Assembly: GCF_000455325.1 (NCBI RefSeq)
Contig: NZ_HG322951.1
Span: 2,151,801-2,215,800 of the forward strand
Direction: 5' to 3'
DNA length: 64,000 nt
Source of the DNA: Mycolicibacterium septicum DSM 44393
GTDB taxonomy: Bacteria; Actinomycetota; Actinomycetes; Mycobacteriales; Mycobacteriaceae
The translations under genes were made by a program, and so were the position numbers. Below, in pieces: positions 53,026 through 60,425 of the stretch. The notes under the pieces are model-generated. The model was not told where the DNA came from. It did not search any database and saw only the letters and a list, made by a program, of their open reading frames with translations. Numbering within the stretch: position 1 is the stretch's first letter; the number at the start of each line of letters is the position of its first letter.

Positions 53026-53909
53026 CCCGGACGACGCTCCTGGAGGCCGACGGCGCGGCGACGATCCGTGCCGCCGTGGTGCGGTGCATCGACGAGGTGC
53101 GAAGCGTTTCATCCGGATTGTCATCCGGATCGGCGGGGCCGGATCCGGCCGTGATCGCGGGAATCGGCACCACGGCCGCGCATGCGCTGAAGGGCAGGCT
53201 GCTGCACGACGCACTGCTCGCCGAGAAGGTCGACCTGGCCGGCATCGTTCATTTCGACAGTCCCGTCGAACTGTTGGGCGATTCGCGCTGGTCCCTGGCG
53301 CTGGTGCTCAGCCCGTGGAAACAAGCGGTCGCGCCTGCGATACCGACTTTGACCCCGTCGGCCGCCCAGACCGGCGTGGTCGACACCATCGTCCGCGGGG
53401 CCGGAGGCGCGGTCGGAGTCAACACCAACAGCTGGGCGTCCCAGGCAGCCATGGAAACCCTGATGGGCGGCAGGACTCCGGAGTCGGTTCTGGTGCTGGG
53501 CTCGGGCGGCTCGTCGAACTCGGTGGCGCTGGCCTGCAGGCGGGCATGGCCGCAGACCCGGTTGATCGGTTCGGCACGCAACGCCGGGGCACTCTCCACC
53601 TGGGCGCGGCGATTCGGCGCCGAGTACAGCAGCCCGGCTGCGCTCGCCGAACTGCTGGGAGACGAGTCGCCATCGCTGCTCGTCAACACCACGACCTGGG
53701 GGGAGACCGACGCCTCGGAGGACGCGCCGTTCGCCTTCGACCTCGGCCGGCTGACCTCGCCCGGCAACCAGTTCTTCGACCTGAACAACCGGGTGAGCGC
53801 TTTGCAGACATCGGCGCTGCAAGCGGGTATGAACGTGATGTCGGGCACCTTCATGCAGCGCGCGACGAACGCCTGCCGCGCCGCATTGTCGAGAGCGAGG
53901 ATGAGATGA
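53022..53909 (+). CDS. Shikimate-dehydrogenase-like protein with altered active site
   Basis: A 295-aa protein with the AroE fold. The NADP loop LVLGSGGSSNSVAL is at about 157-170. In AroE the Lys of NVT-x-P-h-K and the Asp of NTD act together. Here K100 in LSPWK is kept, but the Asp position is N136 in GVNTN. The Ser-x-Ser substrate motif near the N-terminus is also missing (AAHALKG). So shikimate is unlikely to be its substrate. Its place in an amide-hydrolysing operon suggests reduction or oxidation of a ring-derived compound. Overlaps GntR as ATGA. Confidence 0.8.
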   Translation: MTRTTLLEADGAATIRAAVVRCIDEVRSVSSGLSSGSAGPDPAVIAGIGTTAAHALKGRLLHDALLAEKVDLAGIVHFDSPVELLGDSRWSLALVLSPWKQAVAPAIPTLTPSAAQTGVVDTIVRGAGGAVGVNTNSWASQAAMETLMGGRTPESVLVLGSGGSSNSVALACRRAWPQTRLIGSARNAGALSTWARRFGAEYSSPAALAELLGDESPSLLVNTTTWGETDASEDAPFAFDLGRLTSPGNQFFDLNNRVSALQTSALQAGMNVMSGTFMQRATNACRAALSRARMR

Positions 53910-54571
53910 GCCCCTTGGACAGTGCCCTCGCCGATTCCACGACCGGCGAACCGCTGAGCGTGCGTGAGCGGGTGTACCGCTACCTCCGTCAGCAGATCAC
54001 CACCGGTGAATACGCGGGTGGGATCCGGCTGACCGAGGAGGAGATCGCCGAGGATCTCGGGGTCAGCCGCACGCCGATACGTGAGGCGCTGCAGCGCTTG
54101 ACGAGTGAGGGGCTCGTCGAGCGGATCAGGCGCGGTCAGCTCGTCGTGGTTGAGGTCGACGCCGCCGCCCGCGCCGAACTGCATGAACTGCGGGTGGCGT
54201 TCGATCAGGTCGCCGCCAAGCTGATCACCGCCAAATGCGCTGAAGTGGACTGGGATTCGCTGTACGCCAGGCTGGAACCGCTTGCGGCCGCGCTGCGTGA
54301 GTACGGCGTTGTCAGCCCGCAGTATGCGATGGCGCATCTGGAGTTCCACATGGCCATCAACCGGGCCGCCTTCTGCCCGATCACATCGTCGTTTCTGGAG
54401 CGTCAGGCATTCCTGTATCCGACCGACGATTACGTCCAGCAGTCAGGCCACGAGCCGATCTCCCAGCACCGCACCCTGCTCGACGACCTCGCCAGTGGCG
54501 ACCTTGATCGGGCCGCCACCGCCATGCGCGTGCACGCGCTACGCGGCCACGGCAACACCACGTTGAGCTGA
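53906..54571 (+). CDS. GntR-family regulator with FCD domain
   Basis: A 221-aa regulator. The N-terminal winged helix has RLTEEEIAEDLGVSRTPIREALQRLTSEGLV. The helical C-terminal FCD domain contains ELRVAFDQVAAKL, then H-x3-H-type metal or acid sites such as HLEFHMAINRAA. FCD domains usually bind small organic acids. It is encoded in mid-operon (ATGA overlap with the SDH-like gene), so it likely autoregulates the operon through the palindrome at 48118-48135. Confidence 0.9.
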   Translation: MSPLDSALADSTTGEPLSVRERVYRYLRQQITTGEYAGGIRLTEEEIAEDLGVSRTPIREALQRLTSEGLVERIRRGQLVVVEVDAAARAELHELRVAFDQVAAKLITAKCAEVDWDSLYARLEPLAAALREYGVVSPQYAMAHLEFHMAINRAAFCPITSSFLERQAFLYPTDDYVQQSGHEPISQHRTLLDDLASGDLDRAATAMRVHALRGHGNTTLS

Positions 54572-54596
54572 ACCTACCTTCCCTGATGGAGTTTTC

Positions 54597-54998
54597 ATGT
54601 CACACGAGACTGTCCTGATGTTCGTCAACGGCCAGGCCATGACCGGTGGGCCGCTCAACGATGCCCTGGCCTCGGCCCGGTTCGTCGGTCCGGTGCGCAC
54701 CGCGCCGGCATACCGGTTCTTCTCCTTCGGCGACGTGTTTCCCGGGCTGGCGCCGGTGCGCGACGGCGGCTGGTCGGTGCCCGGGGAAATCTACGAGATG
54801 ACGTATGCCGAACTGCGCGAGAATCTGTTGCCGCGCGAGCCCGCCGAGCTTGAGCTCTCGGTGATTCAACTCGAAGACGGCCGCGGTGCACTGAGCATGG
54901 TGTGCCGATCGTTGCCGGCCGACGATGACCTGGCGCGTGAGATCACCGCGCCCGGTGGGTGGCGACAGCACCTCGGCGAGCCCGCCGGATCGCGGTGA
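54597..54998 (+). CDS. Stand-alone allophanate hydrolase C-terminal-like domain
   Basis: A 133-aa protein that matches the C-terminal domain of AtzF and of urea amidolyase: FVNGQAMTGGPLN at the start, TAPAYRFF, then PGLAPVRDGGWSVPGE and LPREPAEL. In the two-domain enzyme this part is reported to process the N-carboxycarbamate made by the amidase domain. Here it occurs without the amidase half. Its fold is related to gamma-glutamylcyclotransferases, so it is sometimes labelled so. Its last base forms TGATG with the next gene. Confidence 0.78.
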   Translation: MSHETVLMFVNGQAMTGGPLNDALASARFVGPVRTAPAYRFFSFGDVFPGLAPVRDGGWSVPGEIYEMTYAELRENLLPREPAELELSVIQLEDGRGALSMVCRSLPADDDLAREITAPGGWRQHLGEPAGSR

Positions 54999-56059
54999 TG
55001 CCGATCCTGCAGGCCGGCATCGACCCAGGAACCGCCCAGCACTATCTGTGGTGCAACAGCGAAACCATCAGTTGGGGAACGCTTCCCACTTCCGAGACGG
55101 CACCGGTGCTGACCGTGGACAGCGGCCGGACCGTCACCTTCGACACGGTGTCGCAGGAAGGGCTGATGGAGGACCAGGGCCGTGACCCGGTCGCCTACTT
55201 CGGCCGCCACGGTGTCGAGCGCACCGACGTGCTCGCCGACGCCATCGATCTGGCCGCGTCCGACCTGCGCAAGCCGGTACCGCCGAAGGCGCCGCATATC
55301 GTGCTCGGGCCGGTTCACGTTCGCGGTGCCCGACCGGGCGACTGGCTACGTGTCGATTTCCTGGATCTGCGACCGCGCGTCCCCTACGGCGTCGTCTCCA
55401 GCCGGCATCAACGCGGTGCACTGCCGGATCGGCTGCCGCGAGAAGCCGACGGCAGCATCCCCGCGGTGTTCAGCAAGTTCTGCCGGCTCGACGGAAACGG
55501 AACTCGTGCCGTGTTCGAATTCGGCAGTGGCCGAGCCACAATCGGGGTCCGACCGTTCATGGGGCTGTGCGGGGTGACCCCTGCGGGCCCGGAGGCACGT
55601 AGCACCATCCCGCCGGGTCCGTTCGGGGGCAACATGGATGTGCGGGACATCGTGGTCGGCAGCTCCCTGTACCTACCGGTCCAGGTGCCCGGCGCGGGTT
55701 TCTACCTCGGGGATCCGCACTTCGCGCAGGGCAACGGTGAGATCGCCCTGACCGCACTCGAAGGGTCGTTGCGGATCACGGCACGCCTTACGGTTGTGAC
55801 CACGCTGACCCCGGCCCGCGCACCGATGCCGTTCGTCGACACCGACGATCACTGGATCATTCTCGGAATGGACGAAAGCCTCGACGAGGCGATGCGTCAG
55901 TGTGCTCAGCTTTCGGTCGACTTCCTCTCGTCGCACACCGGGATGATGCCCAGTGAGGCCTACCTCTATCTCAGTGCGGCCGGCGACTTTTCGGTCACCC
56001 AGGTAGTCGACATCGTCAAGGGTGTGCACTGCGCGATTCGCAAGAGTGACTTCTGCTAG
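54998..56059 (+). CDS. Acetamidase/formamidase family amidase
   Basis: A 353-aa amidase of the FmdA/AmdA family that splits formamide or short amides to acid and ammonia. Family motifs are GPVHVRGARPGDWLRVD, FGGNMDVRD, and DPHFAQGNGEIA. ATG at 54998 overlaps the previous stop. In this operon it probably acts on formamide or a small amide released from the ring. M. smegmatis has a well-known inducible acetamidase of this family. Confidence 0.9.
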   Translation: MPILQAGIDPGTAQHYLWCNSETISWGTLPTSETAPVLTVDSGRTVTFDTVSQEGLMEDQGRDPVAYFGRHGVERTDVLADAIDLAASDLRKPVPPKAPHIVLGPVHVRGARPGDWLRVDFLDLRPRVPYGVVSSRHQRGALPDRLPREADGSIPAVFSKFCRLDGNGTRAVFEFGSGRATIGVRPFMGLCGVTPAGPEARSTIPPGPFGGNMDVRDIVVGSSLYLPVQVPGAGFYLGDPHFAQGNGEIALTALEGSLRITARLTVVTTLTPARAPMPFVDTDDHWIILGMDESLDEAMRQCAQLSVDFLSSHTGMMPSEAYLYLSAAGDFSVTQVVDIVKGVHCAIRKSDFC

Positions 56060-56066
56060 GAGTGTC

Positions 56067-57305
56067 ATGGAACAAGCATCCCCGGTAGCCCACGGGCGCG
56101 CCGTCCCGCTACTGCACAACGCCACGTTGCCGGACGGCCGCGTCGTCGACGTGCACCTCGAACGGGGAAGAGTGCGCGAGGTGGTCCCCGCAGCGGGACG
56201 GCCGGCGGTCGGAGATGAACTCGACCTCACCGGACATCTGCTGCTGACCGCTCCGGCGGAGCCGCACGCCCATCTGGACAAGGCCCTGTCCTTCGACGAG
56301 ATCCGGCCTCCCATGGGAGATCTGGGTGCGGCGATCGCCGCGTGGGAAAACCACACCCCGACCCTGACCGTCGAGGGGATTGCCGAGCGTGCCCGCAGGG
56401 CTGCGCTGCTGTTGCTCGGCAACGGCACCACCGCGGTGCGCTCGCACGTCAACCTGCTGCGCGGAGACGATCCGCTGCGCGGCATCCGTGCGCTGGTCGA
56501 CGTCCGAGCGGACCTCGCCTCGGTCATGGACATCCAGATCGTCGCCATGGCGCCGTACTTCGCCGAGGACGCGGCCGTGCACGCGGCCCTGGACCTTGGC
56601 GCCGATCTGGTCGGCGGTCATCCGCACCAGACCCCGGATCCGAGCGGAAACCTGCAGCGGTTGTTGGCGATTGCGCGATCCCGCAACGTCGGTGTCGACA
56701 TGCATACCGACGAACAGCTCAACCCGATGATGCTGACGCTGGAGGAACTCGCCCATTCGGTGCGGGACTGGCCGAAGTCGATGCCGGTGACGGCCGGGCA
56801 CTGCGTCAGTCTTGGGATGGTGCAAGCCGACGTGCTCGATCGGGTGATCCGCGCGGTGAAGGACAGCGATGTGGGGATCGTCAGCCTCCCGATCACCAAT
56901 CTGTACCTGCAGGGCTGGGCCGATCCTGTGGCCACACCGCGCGGGCTCACCGCCGTCCGCGCGTTGTTGGACGCCGGTGTCCGCGTCGCCGGCGGCGCGG
57001 ACAATGTGCGCGACCCGTACAACCCGCTGGGCCGCAGCGACGCGCTGGAGACCGCGATGCTGCTGGTGACTGCCGGGCATCTCTCGGTCGACGAGGCCTA
57101 CCGCGCCGTCAGCGAGACCGCACGCGACATCATGGGTCTGCCGGTGGCAGGGGTGGCTGCCGGGCTGTCCGCGGATCTGCTGGCCATCCGGTCGTCGAGC
57201 TTGGAGGAGGCGGTGGCCGGCGCACCGCAGGATCGAATTGTGCTGAGCCGCGGCAGGTTCGTGTCGATCAGCCGCACCAGTCGGTCCTGCGTCGCCGCGT
57301 CATAG
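56067..57305 (+). CDS. CodA-type amidohydrolase (cytosine/creatinine deaminase family)
   Basis: A 412-aa metal-dependent deaminase. Motifs are EPHAHLDKAL, DMHTDEQLN, TAGHCVSLG and GGADNVRDPYNPLGRSD. E. coli CodA, as I recall, has GHDDVFDPWYPLG there: the metal Asp is kept, the next Asp that contacts the substrate is Asn here. So the substrate may differ from cytosine; creatinine, isoguanine or another amino-heterocycle are options. An AGGAG site lies 5 bp before the ATG. Last gene of the operon, overlapping the convergent phosphatase gene by 6 bp. Confidence 0.85.
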   Translation: MEQASPVAHGRAVPLLHNATLPDGRVVDVHLERGRVREVVPAAGRPAVGDELDLTGHLLLTAPAEPHAHLDKALSFDEIRPPMGDLGAAIAAWENHTPTLTVEGIAERARRAALLLLGNGTTAVRSHVNLLRGDDPLRGIRALVDVRADLASVMDIQIVAMAPYFAEDAAVHAALDLGADLVGGHPHQTPDPSGNLQRLLAIARSRNVGVDMHTDEQLNPMMLTLEELAHSVRDWPKSMPVTAGHCVSLGMVQADVLDRVIRAVKDSDVGIVSLPITNLYLQGWADPVATPRGLTAVRALLDAGVRVAGGADNVRDPYNPLGRSDALETAMLLVTAGHLSVDEAYRAVSETARDIMGLPVAGVAAGLSADLLAIRSSSLEEAVAGAPQDRIVLSRGRFVSISRTSRSCVAAS

Positions 57306-58220
57306 CAGCCGATCCTCCTTGAGGGCCAGTGCCGTGGTGCCCCTGGTGTAGCTGACTTCCCGGATCCCCAGGACGTCGCGCAGCCGGCCGGCCGGAAGGG
57401 TCAGCGGTTTCGGTGTTGCTCCCTCGCCGGGATGCGGCAGAGGATAGGCCGTGGTGGTACCGCTGTAGAACGTCACATTGCCCTCGGTCCTCGAGAACAG
57501 CTGGTGGACATGACCATTGAGGCAGGTGACCGAGGCGAACCGGCGCAGGTGGCTCAGCGCCTTAGCGGCGTCGTCGGTACCCCAGCCCCAATCCGGGTAC
57601 ATCGCGAACAACGGAATGTGGCTGAACACCACGATCGGGGTGTCCGCGGACAACGAGGCGACGTCCTTCTCGATGAATTCGAGCTGATCGACACCGAGGT
57701 GTCCGAGTTTCTTCAGGTTCAGCGTGTTGACCAGCCCGATGACATGCACCCCGGCGATGTCGAAGCTGTACCAACCGCCGCCGCGGGAGCCCGCGCCGAA
57801 CACCGACCGGTACTTCTGGCCCGCATCGTCGACAGAGTCGTGTTCGCCCGGAACGGTGAACACATGCGGTGTGTCGATTCCCTGCATCATCTGCTTGACC
57901 TGATCGAACTGGGCGGGGGTCGACAGGTGGGTGAGGTCGCCGGTATGGATCACGAAATCCGGTGTGTAGTCCAACGAGTTGATCTGCTCGATGGCACGGC
58001 TGAATGACCCGACCACATCGGGGTTGGCGGTGCCGGCGAATCCGATGTGGCTGTCGCTGATCTGAGCGAAACGCACCGTCGGCCCGGCACCGTCGGCGGT
58101 GCGTGAGGTGGTGACGTGTGAGATGACCTCGCCGCCGACCACGGCGAGACCGACCGCTGCGCCGAACCAGGCGCCGTGCCGGATGAGCTGGCGGCGCGTC
58201 ATGGTGTGGGGGTCGGTCAT
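57300..58220 (-). CDS. Secreted metallophosphoesterase
   Basis: A 306-aa calcineurin-like phosphoesterase with a twin-arginine signal (TRRQLIRHGAW then a hydrophobic stretch to about residue 35). Metal motifs are SDSHIGF (D-x-H), HTGDLTH (GD), GEHD (GNHD-type), VFSHIP and NGHVHQ (GHxH). It cleaves phosphomonoesters or diesters outside the membrane. It is coupled to the cupredoxin gene by ATGA and lies downstream of it on one transcript. Confidence 0.88.
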   Translation of the reverse strand: MTDPHTMTRRQLIRHGAWFGAAVGLAVVGGEVISHVTTSRTADGAGPTVRFAQISDSHIGFAGTANPDVVGSFSRAIEQINSLDYTPDFVIHTGDLTHLSTPAQFDQVKQMMQGIDTPHVFTVPGEHDSVDDAGQKYRSVFGAGSRGGGWYSFDIAGVHVIGLVNTLNLKKLGHLGVDQLEFIEKDVASLSADTPIVVFSHIPLFAMYPDWGWGTDDAAKALSHLRRFASVTCLNGHVHQLFSRTEGNVTFYSGTTTAYPLPHPGEGATPKPLTLPAGRLRDVLGIREVSYTRGTTALALKEDRLL

Positions 58221-58618
58221 GGGGTCACCACCACGGTGCCGTGCATGACGGGGTGGATCGAGCAGACGTAGTCGTAGCTGCCCGGGTTGGCGAAGGTGAA
58301 GCTGAAAGTTGCGTTGGTGTCCATACCGGGGGAGCGGAAGGAACCGTCCTCGGCGGCGACGGTATGGGGTTCCTCATCGTGATTGGTCCACGTCACCGTG
58401 TCGCCGCGGTGCACCGTCAGCATGGCGGGCGCGAAGGCGAAGTTGTCGATGCTCACCGCAGTGCCTCCGACAGGAGCGGCCGGTGTGCTCGCCGGCGCCG
58501 CCGGGCTCATCGGGGCCATTCCGTGCGTCGGCGGTGCGGCGGACGGCGCGTTCGAGCACGCGGATGCGGTCACCACCAGGGCGGCGATGGCGGCAGATGT
58601 CGGGAATCGTCGGACCAT
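58217..58618 (-). CDS. Cupredoxin lipoprotein (blue copper)
   Basis: A 133-aa lipoprotein with a signal peptide and lipobox VTASAC, a Pro/Ala/Met linker, and a plastocyanin/amicyanin-like domain. Copper ligands are His in EPHTVAA, Cys in YVCSIHP, His in the same motif, and Met in PVMHG. It should carry electrons or bind copper at the outer face of the membrane. First gene of the pair with the phosphatase, transcribed from a promoter that carries the sigma-type motif at 58665-58684. Confidence 0.9.
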   Translation of the reverse strand: MVRRFPTSAAIAALVVTASACSNAPSAAPPTHGMAPMSPAAPASTPAAPVGGTAVSIDNFAFAPAMLTVHRGDTVTWTNHDEEPHTVAAEDGSFRSPGMDTNATFSFTFANPGSYDYVCSIHPVMHGTVVVTP

Positions 58619-58664
58619 CGGGACCTCCGTTGGCTCTCGAAGCGGTGCAAAACGGTCACCACGA

Positions 58665-58684
58665 GATAGCGCACCGGGTTACAC
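58665..58684 (-). promoter_or_regulatory. Shared ECF-type promoter block, cupredoxin copy
   Basis: On the minus strand the sequence reads GTGTAACC-N8-TATC. It begins 66 bp and ends 47 bp before the cupredoxin ATG. The same 12 fixed bases with the same spacing occur before the sigma gene and before the small secreted protein gene. Confidence 0.65.
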
Positions 58685-58719
58685 GGGGTGGATGCTGGTG
58701 GGGTGCGAACGGCGTTCGC

Positions 58720-58739
58720 GTGTAACCGGCTGCCCTATC
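58720..58739 (+). promoter_or_regulatory. Shared ECF-type promoter block, sigma gene copy
   Basis: GTGTAACC-N8-TATC, 94 bp upstream of the sigma ATG at 58833. TGTAACC resembles ECF -35 elements such as GTAACC of Caulobacter SigF. Together with the copy at 58665-58684 it forms back-to-back promoters 35 bp apart. Between them, 58619-58832 contains no gene that I can see. Confidence 0.65.
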
Positions 58740-58832
58740 TAGGTGTGGTGCCCTGTGCAGGGCTCCGCCCGACGAAAGGTGGGTGGCCGGTGATGGTGCA
58801 GATGTCGCCGCCGGAGATCGCGGGGATGCCCG

Positions 58833-59369
58833 ATGCCGGCCCGACGTGACCGCCCCGAGCTGCGGATCGTGCCGGAGGCGTGTTACCCCAGCTGGGAAGC
58901 CATATACGACGACAACGTGACGTGGGTGTACCGGCTGCTCTATGCGCGGCTGGGCAGCCGCTCCGACGCCGAGGACCTCACCTCCGAGGTGTTCCTGGCC
59001 GCGTTTCGGCCGCTGCGGCTCTCGGCGAGCGTGGCCGAGGTCCGCTCGTATCTGCGTGCCACCGCCCGTACCGTGCTCGCGGCGCATTGGCGGGCCACCA
59101 TGGGACGCGAGATCACCGTCATCGACGATGACGTGGCCGCGCCCGACCCCGGTCCGGACGACGAGACCAGTACCGCCCCGCAGCGCGTCGCCGCAGTCCT
59201 GGCGCAGCTGCCACCCCAGTACCGCCGCGTGCTCGAACTACGTTTCCTGCAGGACCGTTCGGTTCGGGAGTCGGCGAACGACATGGGAGTCAGCGTCGCC
59301 AACGCGAAGGTGCTGCAGCACCGGGCGTTGCGATTGGCAGCTCAGATCAACGAGGGAGAGTCACGGTGA
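58833..59369 (+). CDS. ECF sigma factor of the redox locus
   Basis: A 178-aa sigma factor. Region 2 is SRSDAEDLTSEVFLAAF, and region 4 contains LPPQYRRVLELRFLQDRSVRESANDMGVSVANAKV in consecutive blocks ending RALRLAA. An in-frame TGA lies 42 bp upstream of the ATG, so the start is close. Its stop overlaps the Rieske gene as GTGA. It lacks the extra domains of SigJ/ECF41 types. The three nearby GTGTAACC-N8-TATC blocks suggest that it drives its own locus. Confidence 0.9.
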   Translation: MPARRDRPELRIVPEACYPSWEAIYDDNVTWVYRLLYARLGSRSDAEDLTSEVFLAAFRPLRLSASVAEVRSYLRATARTVLAAHWRATMGREITVIDDDVAAPDPGPDDETSTAPQRVAAVLAQLPPQYRRVLELRFLQDRSVRESANDMGVSVANAKVLQHRALRLAAQINEGESR

Positions 59370-60082
59370 CCAGGCGCGGGGTACGCAAATACGTCGACGA
59401 TCTACTCGCCGGGCGTCGGCCGGAACCCTTCCCCGCCGACGATTTCGACGCTGCCCAGATCCGCACGGCGATCGAACTGCGGGCAGCCGGGCCCGACGGG
59501 GACGAGCCACGGCCCGAGTTTGTCGACGACCTCAAGAACCGTATCGCCCAACAGCTTTCCCAGAGGCAGCCGGAAGAACGGGGCCCGAACCGCCAGGGGT
59601 TGTCGGCGACGCGGCGACAGGTGATCGTCGGCACCGCGGCGGCGGCGACCGCGGCCGTCGCGGCCGTATCGATCGAGCATGTGATGACCGGCCGGGGTGC
59701 GTCGCCGGGTTCCGAACAGGCCGGATCTGAACTGGTGCCCAGTGAAGGCGCATGGCTGCCGGTCGCGAAAAGCGCTGACCTGGCGGAGGGTTCGGTGCTG
59801 CCGTTTGAACTCCCGACGGTGTCGGGATTCGTGCGCCGGGTGGCGGGCGGCAAGGTGGAGGCGGTGTCGGGGGTGTGCACCCATCAGGGCTGCAAGCTGT
59901 GGTTCGACGACTCCGCCGACAGTCTGCGTTGCCCGTGCCACGTGACATCGTTCTCACCGGCCGGCCAGGTGCTCACTCATCAACTACCGATCGCCCCGAA
60001 GCCGTTGCCACGCTTCGACGTCCGTGAGCGTGATGGGAGCATCGAGGTGCTGGCGCCGCGGCCACCGGCCCGGCCGGCCTGA
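59366..60082 (+). CDS. Membrane-anchored Rieske protein, candidate redox anti-sigma factor
   Basis: A 238-aa protein. Residues 1-80 are soluble, with RRPEPFPADDFDAAQIRTAI and PRPEFVDDLKNRIAQQL blocks. A twin-arginine motif (ATRRQVIVG, residues 81-89) and a hydrophobic anchor (86-102) follow, then an external Rieske domain: ligands C171, H173, C189, H192 and a likely C176-C191 disulfide. Normal Rieske proteins have only a short cytoplasmic end. An 80-residue cytoplasmic segment coupled (GTGA) to an ECF sigma gene is the layout of an anti-sigma factor with an external redox sensor. That role is inferred. Confidence 0.85.
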   Translation: MTRRGVRKYVDDLLAGRRPEPFPADDFDAAQIRTAIELRAAGPDGDEPRPEFVDDLKNRIAQQLSQRQPEERGPNRQGLSATRRQVIVGTAAAATAAVAAVSIEHVMTGRGASPGSEQAGSELVPSEGAWLPVAKSADLAEGSVLPFELPTVSGFVRRVAGGKVEAVSGVCTHQGCKLWFDDSADSLRCPCHVTSFSPAGQVLTHQLPIAPKPLPRFDVRERDGSIEVLAPRPPARPA

Positions 60083-60087
60083 ACCGG

Positions 60088-60107
60088 GTGTAACCGCACT
60101 GCGTATC
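60088..60107 (+). promoter_or_regulatory. Shared ECF-type promoter block, secreted protein copy
   Basis: GTGTAACC-N8-TATC, starting 6 bp after the Rieske stop and ending 36 bp before the small secreted protein ATG. GGAGGG before that ATG serves as ribosome-binding site. Confidence 0.65.
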
Positions 60108-60143
60108 GATAGGTGAAACCTACTTACGCGGGAGGGCCGCCAG

Positions 60144-60422
60144 ATGAACAGATCGATATGTGCAGTCACGACGACGGCGGCACTCGCCGGAGCCATCTGG
60201 ACGGCCGCGCCCGTCTCGGCGGCACCGACCGGCGGCACCAGAGCCCCGGATGTGGTGCAGGAGTTGACCGCCGCCGGCTATGCCGTCCAGATCAACGGGG
60301 ACAACGGGGTTCCGCTGTCGCAGTGCACCGTGACCGGCGTGCACGGGGTGCCCGCGGCGGGCGTCACCGCGCTGCAGTTCACCACGGTGTACGTCGATGT
60401 CGAGTGCGAATCAGAAGGTTGA
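60144..60422 (+). CDS. Small secreted protein of the redox locus
   Basis: A 92-aa protein with a Sec signal peptide, cleaved probably after PVSA or SAA (residues 26-27). The mature part has two cysteines, C61 and C88, that could form one disulfide, and a mixed beta pattern (GYAVQINGDNGVPLSQCTVTG). It resembles small exported mycobacterial proteins of unknown function. It has its own copy of the shared promoter block, so it is likely co-regulated with the sigma, Rieske and cupredoxin genes. Confidence 0.78.
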   Translation: MNRSICAVTTTAALAGAIWTAAPVSAAPTGGTRAPDVVQELTAAGYAVQINGDNGVPLSQCTVTGVHGVPAAGVTALQFTTVYVDVECESEG

Positions 60423-60425
60423 GCA

